Source of the DNA: Acidobacteriota bacterium
GTDB lineage: Bacteria > Acidobacteriota > Terriglobia > UBA7540
DNA: 64,000 nucleotides
Direction of reading: 5' to 3'
Assembly: GCA_004298155.1 (NCBI GenBank)
Contig: SCRD01000028.1
Location: 124,001 to 188,000, forward strand
Shown: positions 26,690 to 35,760 of the stretch, one piece after another
Layout of the letters: each line of letters opens with the position of its first letter
How positions within the stretch are numbered: position 1 is the first letter of the stretch
Translations under genes and position numbers: made by a program
The notes under the pieces: model-generated
Seen by the model: only the letters and a program-made list of their open reading frames with translations
Database searches by the model: none
What the model was told of the DNA's origin: nothing

Positions 26690-27610
26690 CTATGCCTGCA
26701 CCGCTGCCAGCCCGCCCGCGATGATTGCTTTCAGTTTTTCTTCTTCTTCCGACGAACAGTTTACCAGAGGCGGCCGTACCGGCCCCGCCGGCTTTCCTGT
26801 CGCTCGCAAGCCGGCCTTAATGAGCGAGACGGCGTAACCTTTCTTGCGATCGCGCAAATCAGCGAGCGGCCGGTAGAAGGCATCGAGCAGGCAGCCCATT
26901 GCCAGTTCGTCGTTATTTATGAGGGCCTTGTAAAACGCCCTGGCTATAGGAGGAACAAAATTGAAGACAGCCGACGAGTAGTTGGTGATGCCCATCCCTT
27001 TGAATGCTGCTGCCGACAACTCTGCGGTTGGCATCCCGTTGATGATTGCCAGCCTATCGCCGGCCTGCTTCTGGATCCGAAGCAGGAGCTCCATGTTCCC
27101 GTGCCCGTCCTTGAAGCCGATAATATTTTTCAGCTCACACAGGCGCGCGACCGTCGCCGGCGCAAAAATCGCGTTGTCGCGTTGATAAATGATCAGGCCA
27201 AGGCGGCTCCGGGATGCAATCCGGCAATAATGTTCGTATAGTCCCTGTTGCTCAGGCAGCAGGAGATAGGGCGGAAGCACGAGCAGTCCGTCGGCTCCGG
27301 CATCTTCGGCGGCCTTCACAAAACTGATGGCGAGCTGGGTTCCATAGCCCACTCCGGCAATTACTGGCAGCCTGCCGCTGGTCTCGTCCACGGCTGCTTT
27401 CACGAGGTGCTGGAACTCCGCCAGGTCGAGCGAAAAGAATTCTCCCGTTCCGCCGCAAACGAAGAGCGCCGCAGGTTTGCCCTCCGCCATCCATGCGACA
27501 TGTTCCCGATAGCGTGGGAGATCGATTTCCAGGCTTTCGGTGAAAGGCGTCACAGGGAAAGAAAACAGCCCGCGTAGCCGGGTCCTCAGTTCTTCCGGAG
27601 AAAGCGCCAT
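26690..27610 (-). CDS. kdgD: 5-dehydro-4-deoxyglucarate dehydratase (KdgD), DapA superfamily
   Basis: A 306-aa class I lyase-type barrel. KdgD removes water and CO2 from 5-keto-4-deoxyglucarate to give 2-oxoglutarate semialdehyde in glucarate/galactarate breakdown. The sequence has FSFPVTPFTESLEID, GGTGEFFSLD, the YQRDNAIF segment typical of KdgD rather than DapA, and the Schiff-base Lys in IIGFKDGHGNME. The ATG at 27610 has a GGAGG site; a start 8 codons upstream lacks one. Other DapA-family reactions cannot be excluded. Confidence 0.85.
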   Translation of the reverse strand: MALSPEELRTRLRGLFSFPVTPFTESLEIDLPRYREHVAWMAEGKPAALFVCGGTGEFFSLDLAEFQHLVKAAVDETSGRLPVIAGVGYGTQLAISFVKAAEDAGADGLLVLPPYLLLPEQQGLYEHYCRIASRSRLGLIIYQRDNAIFAPATVARLCELKNIIGFKDGHGNMELLLRIQKQAGDRLAIINGMPTAELSAAAFKGMGITNYSSAVFNFVPPIARAFYKALINNDELAMGCLLDAFYRPLADLRDRKKGYAVSLIKAGLRATGKPAGPVRPPLVNCSSEEEEKLKAIIAGGLAAVQA

Positions 27611-27710
27611 CAGATACCTCCGTTCAGGGGCCATCTTCCCATTCCGCTATTTGAGGTGCGTGCGAAGCCCGGCGAAGAATAATCTTCACCGGAGTCTTGC
27701 ATCCTGCCGC

Positions 27711-29081
27711 TTACGCCTTCGAGCTTGCCTTCCGCAGGTCGAGGACGTTTACCGAAAATCCCGTGATGCGGTTGGCTGCCAGTTTCACATCGCGCGTGCG
27801 GGCGCCGATCCTCAGGCCAATTCGTTTCAACGGCTGGCGGGTTTCTGCAATCTCGTTCCGCTCGATCACAGCATCCTTCGTTACACCCATTACGTCGACT
27901 CCCACGCCCGCTTCTCCGCCGCTGTCAATAATACGATTGGCTTCCAGCCGGTTTCGATCGGGCGAATAGGCTGGATCGTCTCCAACTCTTTCGAAGATCA
28001 CACCGGCCTTGCCGCTGTTCCGGATTTCATTGTTTCGCACCACGTTGTCCGTGTCCTTCTGCCCCAGCCGGACGCCGTATTCGGAGCTGTTCAGAATTGT
28101 ATTGTTCTCCACCAGCCCGTAACGGACACCCCAGCAGAAGTAATAGCCGATGTAATTGTCCTCCAGCCTGTTGTTGCGGGCAGTATGCCTCTGAGAGCCG
28201 GTGCCGGAATGGATGCCAAACCCCACGTTGTCATGGCAATGACATTCTTCAATCAGCACGTCGTTAGACGTCTGCGCGCTGATTCCGTCGGCGCACGACT
28301 CCCGCGAGATGATTTTGCGCATTTGAATTCGGTTGCTCTTGTTCAGCCAGATTCCACCCAGGATGTTTCCCCAATTGTGGTAGAGAGACTCCTGTTTGGC
28401 ACGGTTGCCGTCCAGGGCAATATTCTCAATGCGTACGTCCGAAACCCCATCGACGTTGAGCAGCGGGAACAGCGTGCCGATAGTCGCCTTTCCTTTTACC
28501 GTAAAGTCGTCGTCGCTCAGCGGCTTGTTCAATTTGAACCGGTTGCCGTTGCGCGCCACAAGTGAACGCTGGATGAACCATGCTCCCTGGTGCCATTCGT
28601 CGATCACCTGGAGGCACACACCGTCTCCCACCTCAAAGCCGCCTGGATCGGCCAGCACGACTTCCTCTTGCCATGATGTGGAGTCCTCCGCCAGTCTGGT
28701 TTTGACTTCCGGTTCTTTAATCAACACCGAATCCTCGCCACTCCCGAGAATTCGCACCCCGGACCGCAGCGAGACCGAGTTTCGCATGCGGTAAGTGCCG
28801 GGAAGAATGCGGACCGTGCCTCCGCCCCACCCGGCGATGTAATCCACCGCAGCCTGGATAACCTTTTCATTGCTTCCCACCAGGTCCGCTTTCTGCGGCC
28901 CGACTGTGACACTGAGAGCGTCCCACCGAGGCTCGTCGGCAGCCGGTGGAGGGGTTGCCGCCGGCATTGTCCCGGGCTGCTCGCTTGCTTTGCCGGGCGG
29001 CGCAAATGCGCCTCCCGCTAGTATCGCCGCCGCGCCGATGAAGCCGCGGCGCGTATATTGAAGACGTTCAGGCCTCTGCAT
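27711..29081 (-). CDS. Tat-exported right-handed parallel beta-helix protein
   Basis: A 456-aa protein with a twin-arginine signal (TRRGFIGAAAILAGGAFAPPG) and the repeated turns of a pectate-lyase-like beta-helix (IRNSGKAGVIFERVG, IIDSGGEAGVGVDVMGV, NNTILNSSEYGVRLGQKD). The family includes polygalacturonases, pectate lyases and epimerases. Between KdgD and a sugar-acid-type permease it may release or modify uronates. No catalytic triad could be fixed by eye. The ATG at 29081 has an AAGGAGA site. About 100 bp separate it from kdgD. Confidence 0.82.
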   Translation of the reverse strand: MQRPERLQYTRRGFIGAAAILAGGAFAPPGKASEQPGTMPAATPPPAADEPRWDALSVTVGPQKADLVGSNEKVIQAAVDYIAGWGGGTVRILPGTYRMRNSVSLRSGVRILGSGEDSVLIKEPEVKTRLAEDSTSWQEEVVLADPGGFEVGDGVCLQVIDEWHQGAWFIQRSLVARNGNRFKLNKPLSDDDFTVKGKATIGTLFPLLNVDGVSDVRIENIALDGNRAKQESLYHNWGNILGGIWLNKSNRIQMRKIISRESCADGISAQTSNDVLIEECHCHDNVGFGIHSGTGSQRHTARNNRLEDNYIGYYFCWGVRYGLVENNTILNSSEYGVRLGQKDTDNVVRNNEIRNSGKAGVIFERVGDDPAYSPDRNRLEANRIIDSGGEAGVGVDVMGVTKDAVIERNEIAETRQPLKRIGLRIGARTRDVKLAANRITGFSVNVLDLRKASSKA

Positions 29082-29130
29082 CAGAGTTCTCCTTTTTTGA
29101 TCATGCGCTCCCGGAGGCGCACTGGCAGAA

Positions 29131-29601
29131 CTAGCGCACCTTGACCACCAGGTATAAAAACGGAGGCTGGACGGCCTCAAACCAATGGGGTACGCCGGGA
29201 GGAATAATGATGATGTCCTCCGGTCTCAGGTGGTGAGGCGTGCCGCCCTGGCTCGATTTGCCTCGGACCTCGTTTGGAGCAGAATTTCTGGCGTCAAGGA
29301 TCTTTCCGCCGATGACAAATGTTGCCGTTCCCTTGATGATGTAAATGATATCCGTGTCGAGCTCGTGGATCTCCACCTCGCCCGCGCCATCTCGCCGGGC
29401 CGTTAACAACTGATAGACAGAGTGCCCCGCGCTGCCCTCGACCAGTTTCTCGCCCTTGGCAAAGGCGGCAGCAACCTGCTGGTGGGGGTAATACCGGACC
29501 TTTGGCGATGCCTCCTGTTGCGCTGCGCTGGCCGCTGCGGCGCACACCAGAATGATACTAACTGCGCATAGTCCCAGGAAAGCGCTCTTAAGTGTGTTCA
29601 T
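29131..29601 (-). CDS. Secreted single-domain cupin
   Basis: A 156-aa protein with a Sec signal (LGLCAVSIILVCAAAASAA) and a cupin barrel: HELDTDIIYIIKGTATFVIGG and the second motif PGVPHWF. The metal site has fewer His residues than the classic cupin pattern in the first motif. The start is the ATG at 29601 with a GAGGTGG site; upstream in-frame starts would bury the signal peptide. It sits between the permease gene and the beta-helix gene, so it may act on or sense a sugar acid in the periplasm. Function unknown. Confidence 0.82.
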   Translation of the reverse strand: MNTLKSAFLGLCAVSIILVCAAAASAAQQEASPKVRYYPHQQVAAAFAKGEKLVEGSAGHSVYQLLTARRDGAGEVEIHELDTDIIYIIKGTATFVIGGKILDARNSAPNEVRGKSSQGGTPHHLRPEDIIIIPPGVPHWFEAVQPPFLYLVVKVR

Positions 29602-29724
29602 ATCCACCTCGCTCTTGAAATAAGTATTCGCTTCGGCCGCCAGCATCGTCTTGTCCTCCATTGGAAACGTGGCGCCGATGAACAGTTGGATGACTTGTAA
29701 TCGCTCCATCATTCCCTTCGGCAA

Positions 29725-31332
29725 TCAGGGCATCATTGCCTGGGGCATTACAAAATAGTAGAAAAGCCCGATGCAGATCAACACGCCCACCAGGACCAGA
29801 GTCCATCCCATGTTGTGCCGGATGACCTCTCCCTCGTTTCGCACATAACCCGTTGTGGCTACACCCACGCTGGCCGTCTGCGGGGCAATCGGCTTGCCCA
29901 CCTCCGCTCCCACCGAATTCAACGAAGGAGCCAGCAATGGCGGAAAGCCGAGCAGGTTGCCTACCATCGCCTGGAAGGCGCCAAACATTGCGTTCGTGGA
30001 CGTGTTGCTTCCCGAAAGAGCTACGCCTATCCAGCCCAGTATCGGCGCCACCACAATAAACCACACTCCCAGCCTGGAGAAGGCGTAGGCCAGTGAGGAC
30101 GCCATGCCCGAGTAATTGAAGATGAAGGCCAGCGCAAAGATAAACACACCCACCAGCAGCGCTCCCCACATCTGGCCGATGGTCCGTTGAAAGACCCCTT
30201 TCAGAATTGATTTCCCTGGCCTCAACATCAGCGTGATCAGGACCCACGAGACCATGATCGATGTTCCGCCGATGAACGGTGTGAATCCAAAAGAGGCGTT
30301 GATCAGCTTATGGCTCAGCGATGAAATTCCTTCCACCTTGAAGTCAGCCAATGTAATGCCCGGAAGCGAAGACCACGGGCCGGTCCACAAAACCACAACA
30401 ATCACCAGCAGGAAAAATGGGGCCCATGCTGCCAGCACCCGGCGCCGGGTCAGCCCGTGCCCGTTCGAGAGGTTGGCTGCCGCTTCCGGCACCGGGATGC
30501 CTCCATAGCCGAGCGTCTCAGCGGGTTTCCAGTAGCGCAGCAGGACCAGCAGAGCGACAAAGCAGACGACCGCCCCGCTGATGTCAGGCAAGTAAGGGCC
30601 CAGGTATTGTGAAACGGGAAATTGCCCGGCGATGTACGCCAGTGATCCCACCACCGCGAGCGGCCATGCACCGCGCAATCCGCGCCTTCCGGCCACCAGG
30701 TAAATCAGCACCCAGGGTGGGACCAGCGCCAGCAGCGCAACAATCTTGCCGATGGACGCGGACAAGGCCATCATGGGCAGGCCCGTCACGGCCGCCAGGG
30801 CGATGATGGGAACGCCCAGCGCTCCGAATGATACCGGTGCGTTGTTGGCAATCGCCGCCACCCGGATGGCGTCCAGGTCACGAATGCCCAGGGCAACCAG
30901 CAACGGAGCTACCACTGCCCAGGGATATCCGAAACCAACCAGTCCTTCCAGCAAAGCGCCAAACGCCCATGCCAGCAGGATGGTCTGCACTCGCACATCG
31001 GCGGTGGCGTTGGCGGTCAGCCATTTCTGAAAATCGCCAAAGACGCCGGTAAGGGTCAGCGTGTTGAAGATGATGACGCCCCAGAAAGTGATCCAATCAA
31101 CCGCCCAGATCCCCGTAGCGCTTCCGTATACGCAGGCCTTGACGGCATTACCCATGGGTACCTGCCACACCACAAGCGCAAGTCCCAGAGTCACAACAGC
31201 TCCAATCAGCGTTGCGAGCCACGCCGTCATGCGGAACACGGCCAGCAGAACCAGAAGTAAAACCACCGGAACCAGTGCCACGAGCGCCGTCAGTCCCACG
31301 CTGTGCATCGGATCGAGTATCTGATTGAACAA
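29725..31332 (-). CDS. lctP: L-lactate permease family transporter
   Basis: A 535-aa membrane protein of the LctP family (12 or more helices), with family segments AFGALLEGLVGFGYPWAVVAPLLVALG and NNAPVSFGALGVPIIALAAVTG and a C-terminal SGSNTSTNAMFGAFQ. The family imports lactate and glycolate by proton symport. Here it heads a run that encodes sugar-acid enzymes, so the true substrate might be a sugar acid; that is inference. The symbol is by family only. Its 5' side is a 700-bp palindrome-rich gap. Confidence 0.9.
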   Translation of the reverse strand: MFNQILDPMHSVGLTALVALVPVVLLLVLLAVFRMTAWLATLIGAVVTLGLALVVWQVPMGNAVKACVYGSATGIWAVDWITFWGVIIFNTLTLTGVFGDFQKWLTANATADVRVQTILLAWAFGALLEGLVGFGYPWAVVAPLLVALGIRDLDAIRVAAIANNAPVSFGALGVPIIALAAVTGLPMMALSASIGKIVALLALVPPWVLIYLVAGRRGLRGAWPLAVVGSLAYIAGQFPVSQYLGPYLPDISGAVVCFVALLVLLRYWKPAETLGYGGIPVPEAAANLSNGHGLTRRRVLAAWAPFFLLVIVVVLWTGPWSSLPGITLADFKVEGISSLSHKLINASFGFTPFIGGTSIMVSWVLITLMLRPGKSILKGVFQRTIGQMWGALLVGVFIFALAFIFNYSGMASSLAYAFSRLGVWFIVVAPILGWIGVALSGSNTSTNAMFGAFQAMVGNLLGFPPLLAPSLNSVGAEVGKPIAPQTASVGVATTGYVRNEGEVIRHNMGWTLVLVGVLICIGLFYYFVMPQAMMP

Positions 31333-31736
31333 CGGCGTCCTCCCCGCGAATCAATGTGCGAATAAAGCTTGCGAATGACCTGTGCGGTGGGCCCACGCGC
31401 CAGAACGCCAGGTGGACCAGCGTGGCTGCGCGGCCCCGGCCAGGTAACCGCCAATCGCATTTCCAGTGCCTGCTGCAAGAGTGTTTCTGTGACCGGCACG
31501 GCTTTCCCCAAGGAGTGTAAGCCTGATTTGTCGGAATTTGAACAGGGGGACTCCAAAAAATACCAACAACCGAGGCCGCATGGGGCTGTGGTATCCAGCT
31601 ATCTCCTTTTGCCATAGCGGGCCAGATAAGGAGAGCTTCCGGCAGAGAGCGTAATTTTTACCCGCTGTCCCGAAAATAGACATGTTTTGGAAAAAGCAAC
31701 AGAATTCCACTTGCTTAATTCCTATAGCTTCTTAGG

Positions 31737-31793
31737 AATGAGACACTTACAAAATCAGATTGAAATCGTTTGAAACGTCCCATTTGTCTCATT
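31737..31793. promoter_or_regulatory. 9-bp inverted repeat enclosing an 11-bp palindrome
   Basis: AATGAGACA at 31737-31745 and TGTCTCATT at 31785-31793 are exact inverted repeats 39 bp apart. Inside, 31767-31777 reads CGTTT-G-AAACG, a palindrome of the type used by LacI/GntR-like regulators. The arrangement is about 400 bp upstream of lctP and 245 bp upstream of padR, so either side could be controlled. Confidence 0.4.
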
Positions 31794-31810
31794 TTGAGGA
31801 TGTTCGGCTT

Positions 31811-31853
31811 GATGTAGGCTCCTAATGGAGTCTACTTCTAATGAAACTACATC
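31811..31853 (+). other. Hairpin region with two mutually exclusive pairings
   Basis: Bases 31814-31822 pair with 31827-31835 (GTAGGCTCC against GGAGTCTAC, with one G-U) around a TAAT loop. Bases 31811-31817 (GATGTAG) could instead pair with 31847-31853 (CTACATC). The two structures share GTAG and exclude each other. A terminator hairpin follows 23 nt later. Confidence 0.4.
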
Positions 31854-31875
31854 TCCCGCCGCCCATCTCCTGGCC

Positions 31876-31901
31876 AGGCCCCGTCGGGGGCTTCATTTTT
31901 T
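31876..31901 (+). terminator. Strong intrinsic terminator with no gene in front
   Basis: AGGCCCC at 31876-31882 pairs with GGGGCTT at 31887-31893 around a GTCG tetraloop, and six T residues end at 31901. It points along the plus strand, but the nearest plus-strand gene upstream ends at 25234, so a short RNA starting in this gap is implied if it is used. Confidence 0.6.
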
Positions 31902-31986
31902 GCATTGGCCAAGCGCCCGGAGGGGATCCCTGCCGTTATGCTTTCGAGCAGCATTTTTTCTTACCCTTAAAACTCTCCCCTTGATT

Positions 31987-32020
31987 ATTGACAGGAGTAA
32001 GGATATAAGCTATTGTCAAT
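31987..32020 (+). promoter_or_regulatory. padR promoter overlapped by an inverted repeat (probable operator)
   Basis: TTGACA at 31988-31993 and TATTGT at 32011-32016 are 17 bp apart, a good sigma-70 match. The same bases form a perfect inverted repeat, ATTGACA at 31987-31993 and TGTCAAT at 32014-32020, so a dimer bound here would cover both hexamers. PadR proteins commonly repress their own genes from such sites. Confidence 0.55.
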
Positions 32021-32037
32021 GACTGAGGGGAGAGAAG

Positions 32038-32367
32038 ATGAGCAAACCGAGCGATCTGGTGCAGGGAACGCTGGACCTCCTGATTCTCAAAACGATTACG
32101 CCCGAGCCGCGACACGGGTGGGGAATCGCGCAGCGCATCCGGCAGGTGTCGGGTGAAGTGCTGCAGGTAAACCAGGGCGCGCTCTATCCCGCGCTCCATC
32201 GCCTGGAGCAGAACGGCTGGATCAGGGCCAGGTGGGGCGAGTCTGACAACAATCGCCGCGCCAAATACTATTCGCTGACGCCTGCTGGCCGCAAATATCT
32301 GGAGCAGGAAGAAGCCAACTGGAAACGGCTCTCGACGGCCATCGGCCTGGTGCTGGAAAAGGCGTAA
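32038..32367 (+). CDS. PadR-family transcriptional regulator
   Basis: A 109-aa winged-helix repressor of the PadR family: LVQGTLDLLILKTI, then GWGIAQRIRQVSGEVLQVNQGALYPALHRLEQNGWI and the wing RAKYYSLTPAGRKYLEQEE. In acidobacteria such padR genes stand directly before ADOP permease genes, as here. The ATG has GAGGGGAGAG upstream. The promoter overlaps a palindrome that may be its own operator. Ligand unknown. Confidence 0.93.
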   Translation: MSKPSDLVQGTLDLLILKTITPEPRHGWGIAQRIRQVSGEVLQVNQGALYPALHRLEQNGWIRARWGESDNNRRAKYYSLTPAGRKYLEQEEANWKRLSTAIGLVLEKA

Positions 32368-32792
32368 TCATTTGCGAATGGTGATTTGCGATTGTCGATT
32401 GAAAGCAATTATGAATTATGAATGATGGCATGCGAGTTCGGGGTGTTGGGTTTTTCGTCCAGGGTGGAGATCGCAAGTACTAATTACGAGTTACGAATGA
32501 CCTTCTGGTTCTGCGTTATGAGTGCTGAATGACGGGTTGGAATTCTGAAATTTGCCATTGGAGATTTGAAATTTAAGACGGACCGCGCAATTCAAGATTG
32601 GAGCAACGCGTTACCTGCGGAGGCTTGGTGTTCGAGAAAGCGTCGAGGCGGCTTTACGTCGCCAGTGATGGCGGGGTAAACACGCCGCTACAACAAGGTG
32701 CCGTTCAGGAGAGAGTGGTGTCGCAGTTGTGCGCGTGAAGCGCATGACTCTATGGCGGTTTTCAACTCGCCACTGACCACTGGTTTTAATCC
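32368..32792. repeat. Repeat-filled spacer before the first ADOP gene
   Basis: Decayed AT-rich repeats (blocks such as AATTATGAATTATGAATGATG, AATTACGAGTTACGAATGAC and GAAATTTGCC...GATTTGAAATTT) fill 32400-32570. They are followed by a REP-like palindrome at 32646-32693. The same order recurs before the second ADOP gene, and part of it after it. No gene seen. Confidence 0.7.
32646..32693. repeat. REP-like multi-palindrome, copy 1
   Basis: A 48-bp element nearly identical to the one at 35702-35749 (about four differences by eye). It contains GGCGGC-loop-like and CGCCA-GTGA-TGGCG pairings and ends in the shared CACGCCGCTACAA. It is about 100 bp upstream of the first ADOP start. Confidence 0.65.
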
Positions 32793-35510
32793 ATGCGCTG
32801 GATTTATAAACTCCCGCTTCGGTTGCGATCGCTGTTGCGGAAGCAGCGGGTCGAAGAAGAACTCGGCGACGAACTCAGGTTCCACCTGGAAAAGCTGATT
32901 GAAGAAAACGCCGCCAAGGGTATGACGCCGGAAGAAGCGCGCTACGCAGCGATGCGTGAATTTGGAGGTATGGAGCAAATGAAAGAAGAATGCCGCGACA
33001 GTTGGGGCGTGCGCTTCATTAACGAACTCGGGCAGGACATCCGCTACGGCCTGCGTCAGTTGCGGCGCAATCCGGGCTTCACGATTGTCGCAGTCCTCAC
33101 GCTTGCGCTTGGTATCGGTGTGAACACCGCCATCTTCAGCGCGGTCGATGTGGTCATCCTCAAGTTTCTTCCTGTTTCCCATCCAGACCAGCTTGTCCTC
33201 CTCCAGTGGCAGTCCCCCCATGCCGTTACGGACTATCTGCCATACCCGACTTTTGATCAACTACGCAAACAGAATAACGTGTTCACCGGCCTCGCGGCGT
33301 TTCATAACCTCCAAGTCGCGACGCGAGTGGGTCGAGAACATGGCCTGGCCGCCGGCCAGCTGGTTTCTAGCGATTTCTTCTTTATTCTCGGTGTGAGGGC
33401 GTTGATAGGCCGGACCTTCGCATCTGGAGAGGACCAAAGCCCCGGGGCAGACCCCTTCGCTGTGATCAGCTACCGCTATTGGCAAAATCGATTCCGGGGG
33501 AGCCCAGCGGTGCTGGGCAGTTCGATCGAGCTCAATGGAGTGCCATTCATCATCATTGGCGTCATGCCTCCTTCGTTTTTCGGCGTCAGTGTAGGTGATT
33601 CCAGGGACGTCTGGGTGCCGCTCATGATGCAGGCGCAGGTGATGGGCGGCAAATCCACGCTGAATGATCCGCAGAGTTGGTGGCTGAATGTCATGGGCCG
33701 TCGGAAACCCGGAGTGAACGAAGAGCAGGCGGCCGCAGCCATCAACGTACTTTACCAGCGGATTGCCCGCCAACAAGCAGGAACCCACCTTTCATCTGAT
33801 GCGGAGCGCGAACTATCGCACGAGCAGATTGCCCTGGTGCCCGCTGGCCGGGGCCTTTCGACTCTAAGAGAAAGAATGTCGGAACCTTTGATCGTCCTCA
33901 TGGTTCTGGTCGGTTTTGTCTTACTTGTGGCCTGCGCGAACGTCGCCAGCCTTATACTTGCTCGCGCCGCGACCCGCAAGCGCGAGTTGGCGGTTCGTGT
34001 AGCTCTAGGCGCAGGCGGGTTTCGGGTGTTCCGGCAATTGCTGACAGAAAGTTTATTGTTGGCGACTCTGGGTGGATCGCTCGGCCTCCTCTTTGCACGC
34101 TGGGGGGATGATTTACTCCTGGCGCTCATGTCCGAAGGCGGTATCCCATTCGCGCTCAACCTGCACCTCAATTCTTCTGTTTTCGTCTTCACCGTCTGCA
34201 TTACGCTCATGACCGGACTGCTTTGCGGAAGCACTCCCGCCTGGGAAGCGGCACGTGTAAATCTGAGTACCGTCATTAAGGCAAGCGGGCGCGGGCTCGT
34301 GGCAACGTCAAAGACACGTCAGTCGCGCTGGGAGCTTCGGAAGCTTCTCGTGACCGGCGAAGTTGCAATGGCACTGGTGCTGGTGGTCGGGGCGGGAATG
34401 CTGGTCAGCAGCCTGCAACAGCTGAAAGACGTCAATCCGGGATTCGATCAGGACCACGTCCTGCTCGCCTCGCTTGATCCGACACTGATCGGTTATCGAG
34501 GCAATCGGCTTGTAAACTTTTACAGACAGGTAACCCTTGCTGTAGCGGCCCTCCCTGGCGTCCGCTGCGTAAGTCCTTCCGCCCTGCCGCCTATAACTAG
34601 CGCACAATGGCGCACCGGTATATTTGTCCAAGGGCACGTTCCCGGAGCCCATGAAAAGACCACGGCACAAATGAACTTCATAGGTCCAGGCTACTTTCGC
34701 ACGCTCAGCATCCCACTCTTACAAGGACGCGAGTTCACGCCTCGGGACAATGCGGCAGCCCCCAAGGTCGCCGTTATCAATGAAACGATGGCTCGGTTTT
34801 ATTTTGGGCACCAGTCGGCGGTTGGTAAGAGGCTTAGCTTCGTCAGCCCGGAGGCTGGAGAGATTGAAATTGTAGGTGTTGCGAGCGACAGCAAGTACAA
34901 CAGCCTGCGGGAAGCAACACCCCACATGATCTATGTGCCTTATCTCCAGACGCCGCCTGCCAGTCTGGCTTACGGGATGACTCTTGAAATCCGCACCAGC
35001 GGAAATCCCGATGCCGCTACTGGTATGGTGCGTCAAGCAATCCGGGAAACCGACAACGACGTGCCCATTCTGGGGTTCGCCACGTTAGCTCAAACAGTCA
35101 GTGAATCGTTGGCCCAAGAGAGGCTAGTTGCCCGACTATCAACTCTGTTCGGAATTTTGGCATTAGTTCTCGCATCAATTGGGCTGTACGGGGTCATGGC
35201 TTACAACGTGGCTAGGAGGACGGGCGAGATTGGAATTCGGATGGCACTTGGGGCCAGACGGACGCAAATGTTAGGAATGGTGTTACGTGAGGCCTTGGAG
35301 CTTGTGGCTTTAGGTGCCGCGCTCGGAATTCCAATGACGATCGCATTCGCCGCTCTGATTTCTAGCCAGCTTTACGGGGTATCTCCAGCCGATCCACTGA
35401 CGATTTTGGCCTCGACGGTCATCCTCGGTGGCGTCGCGCTAATCGCAAGCTACATCCCGGCGCGGCGGGCGGCGAAGGTGGACCCCATGGTGGCGCTCCG
35501 CTATGAATGA
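32793..35510 (+). CDS. ADOP-type MacB/FtsX permease, copy 1
   Basis: A 905-aa membrane protein of the acidobacterial duplicated orphan permease group. The N-terminal ~90 residues are soluble and helical ([21 protein letters not shown]...[13 protein letters not shown]). They are followed by a helix ([21 protein letters not shown]), a MacB-type periplasmic domain, three helices ([27 protein letters not shown]), a second periplasmic domain and the last FtsX core ending [17 protein letters not shown]. No ATPase gene is adjacent, hence 'orphan'. It follows padR. What these proteins move, or whether they move anything, is unknown. Confidence 0.9.
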   Translation: MRWIYKLPLRLRSLLRKQRVEEELGDELRFHLEKLIEENAAKGMTPEEARYAAMREFGGMEQMKEECRDSWGVRFINELGQDIRYGLRQLRRNPGFTIVAVLTLALGIGVNTAIFSAVDVVILKFLPVSHPDQLVLLQWQSPHAVTDYLPYPTFDQLRKQNNVFTGLAAFHNLQVATRVGREHGLAAGQLVSSDFFFILGVRALIGRTFASGEDQSPGADPFAVISYRYWQNRFRGSPAVLGSSIELNGVPFIIIGVMPPSFFGVSVGDSRDVWVPLMMQAQVMGGKSTLNDPQSWWLNVMGRRKPGVNEEQAAAAINVLYQRIARQQAGTHLSSDAERELSHEQIALVPAGRGLSTLRERMSEPLIVLMVLVGFVLLVACANVASLILARAATRKRELAVRVALGAGGFRVFRQLLTESLLLATLGGSLGLLFARWGDDLLLALMSEGGIPFALNLHLNSSVFVFTVCITLMTGLLCGSTPAWEAARVNLSTVIKASGRGLVATSKTRQSRWELRKLLVTGEVAMALVLVVGAGMLVSSLQQLKDVNPGFDQDHVLLASLDPTLIGYRGNRLVNFYRQVTLAVAALPGVRCVSPSALPPITSAQWRTGIFVQGHVPGAHEKTTAQMNFIGPGYFRTLSIPLLQGREFTPRDNAAAPKVAVINETMARFYFGHQSAVGKRLSFVSPEAGEIEIVGVASDSKYNSLREATPHMIYVPYLQTPPASLAYGMTLEIRTSGNPDAATGMVRQAIRETDNDVPILGFATLAQTVSESLAQERLVARLSTLFGILALVLASIGLYGVMAYNVARRTGEIGIRMALGARRTQMLGMVLREALELVALGAALGIPMTIAFAALISSQLYGVSPADPLTILASTVILGGVALIASYIPARRAAKVDPMVALRYE

Positions 35511-35760
35511 TGAATTATGAATTCTGGATTATGAAGGATGAGATGCGAATTCGGAGCCTTGAGCTGTTTTGTTAAGGGTGGATTGCAATTACGAATTACG
35601 AGTTACGGGTTACGAATGACTTTTCTGGCTCTGGGTTATGAGTGATGGGTTTGGGTCCTGAAATTTGAAGTTTGGAATTTGAGATTTCAAATAGGGCATA
35701 GCGGCGGCTTTATGCCGCCAGTGATGGCGGGATAAACACGCCGCTACAAGGAATGCTGCC
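35511..35760. repeat. Repeat-filled spacer between the ADOP genes
   Basis: Same layout as the spacer before copy 1: decayed repeats such as GAATGATGAATTATGAATTC, AATTACGAATTACGAGTTAC and GAAATTTGAAGTTTGGAATTT, then the REP-like palindrome. No gene. Confidence 0.7.
35699..35749. repeat. REP-like multi-palindrome, copy 2
   Basis: Outer arms TAGCGGCG and CGCCGCTA are perfect inverses. Inside are GGCGGC-TTTAT-GCCGCC and CCGCCA-GTGA-TGGCGG, which cannot all form at once. It ends about 11 bp before the second ADOP start, so it may also fold in the mRNA leader and affect translation. Confidence 0.7.

Larger units (their letters stand above)
31333..32037. other. Divergent intergenic region between lctP and padR
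   Basis: A 705-bp spacer without a convincing gene. The part near lctP (31333-31735) shows nothing I can name. The part near padR holds the inverted repeats, hairpins, terminator and promoter listed separately. A 65-codon plus-strand frame starts at 31825 with its ATG inside a hairpin; I do not annotate it as a gene. Confidence 0.5.

Noticed and set aside
31351-31710. 119-codon minus-strand frame upstream of lctP
   Set aside because: Looked briefly like a regulator remnant, but no helix-turn-helix or other family could be traced.
31690-31730. Possible sigma-54 promoter on the minus strand (TGG...TTGC)
   Set aside because: The GG to GC distance is one base too short for a -24/-12 promoter.
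31825-32022. 65-codon plus-strand frame beginning inside a hairpin
   Set aside because: No ribosome site; it runs through a terminator and the padR promoter, so it is more likely chance.
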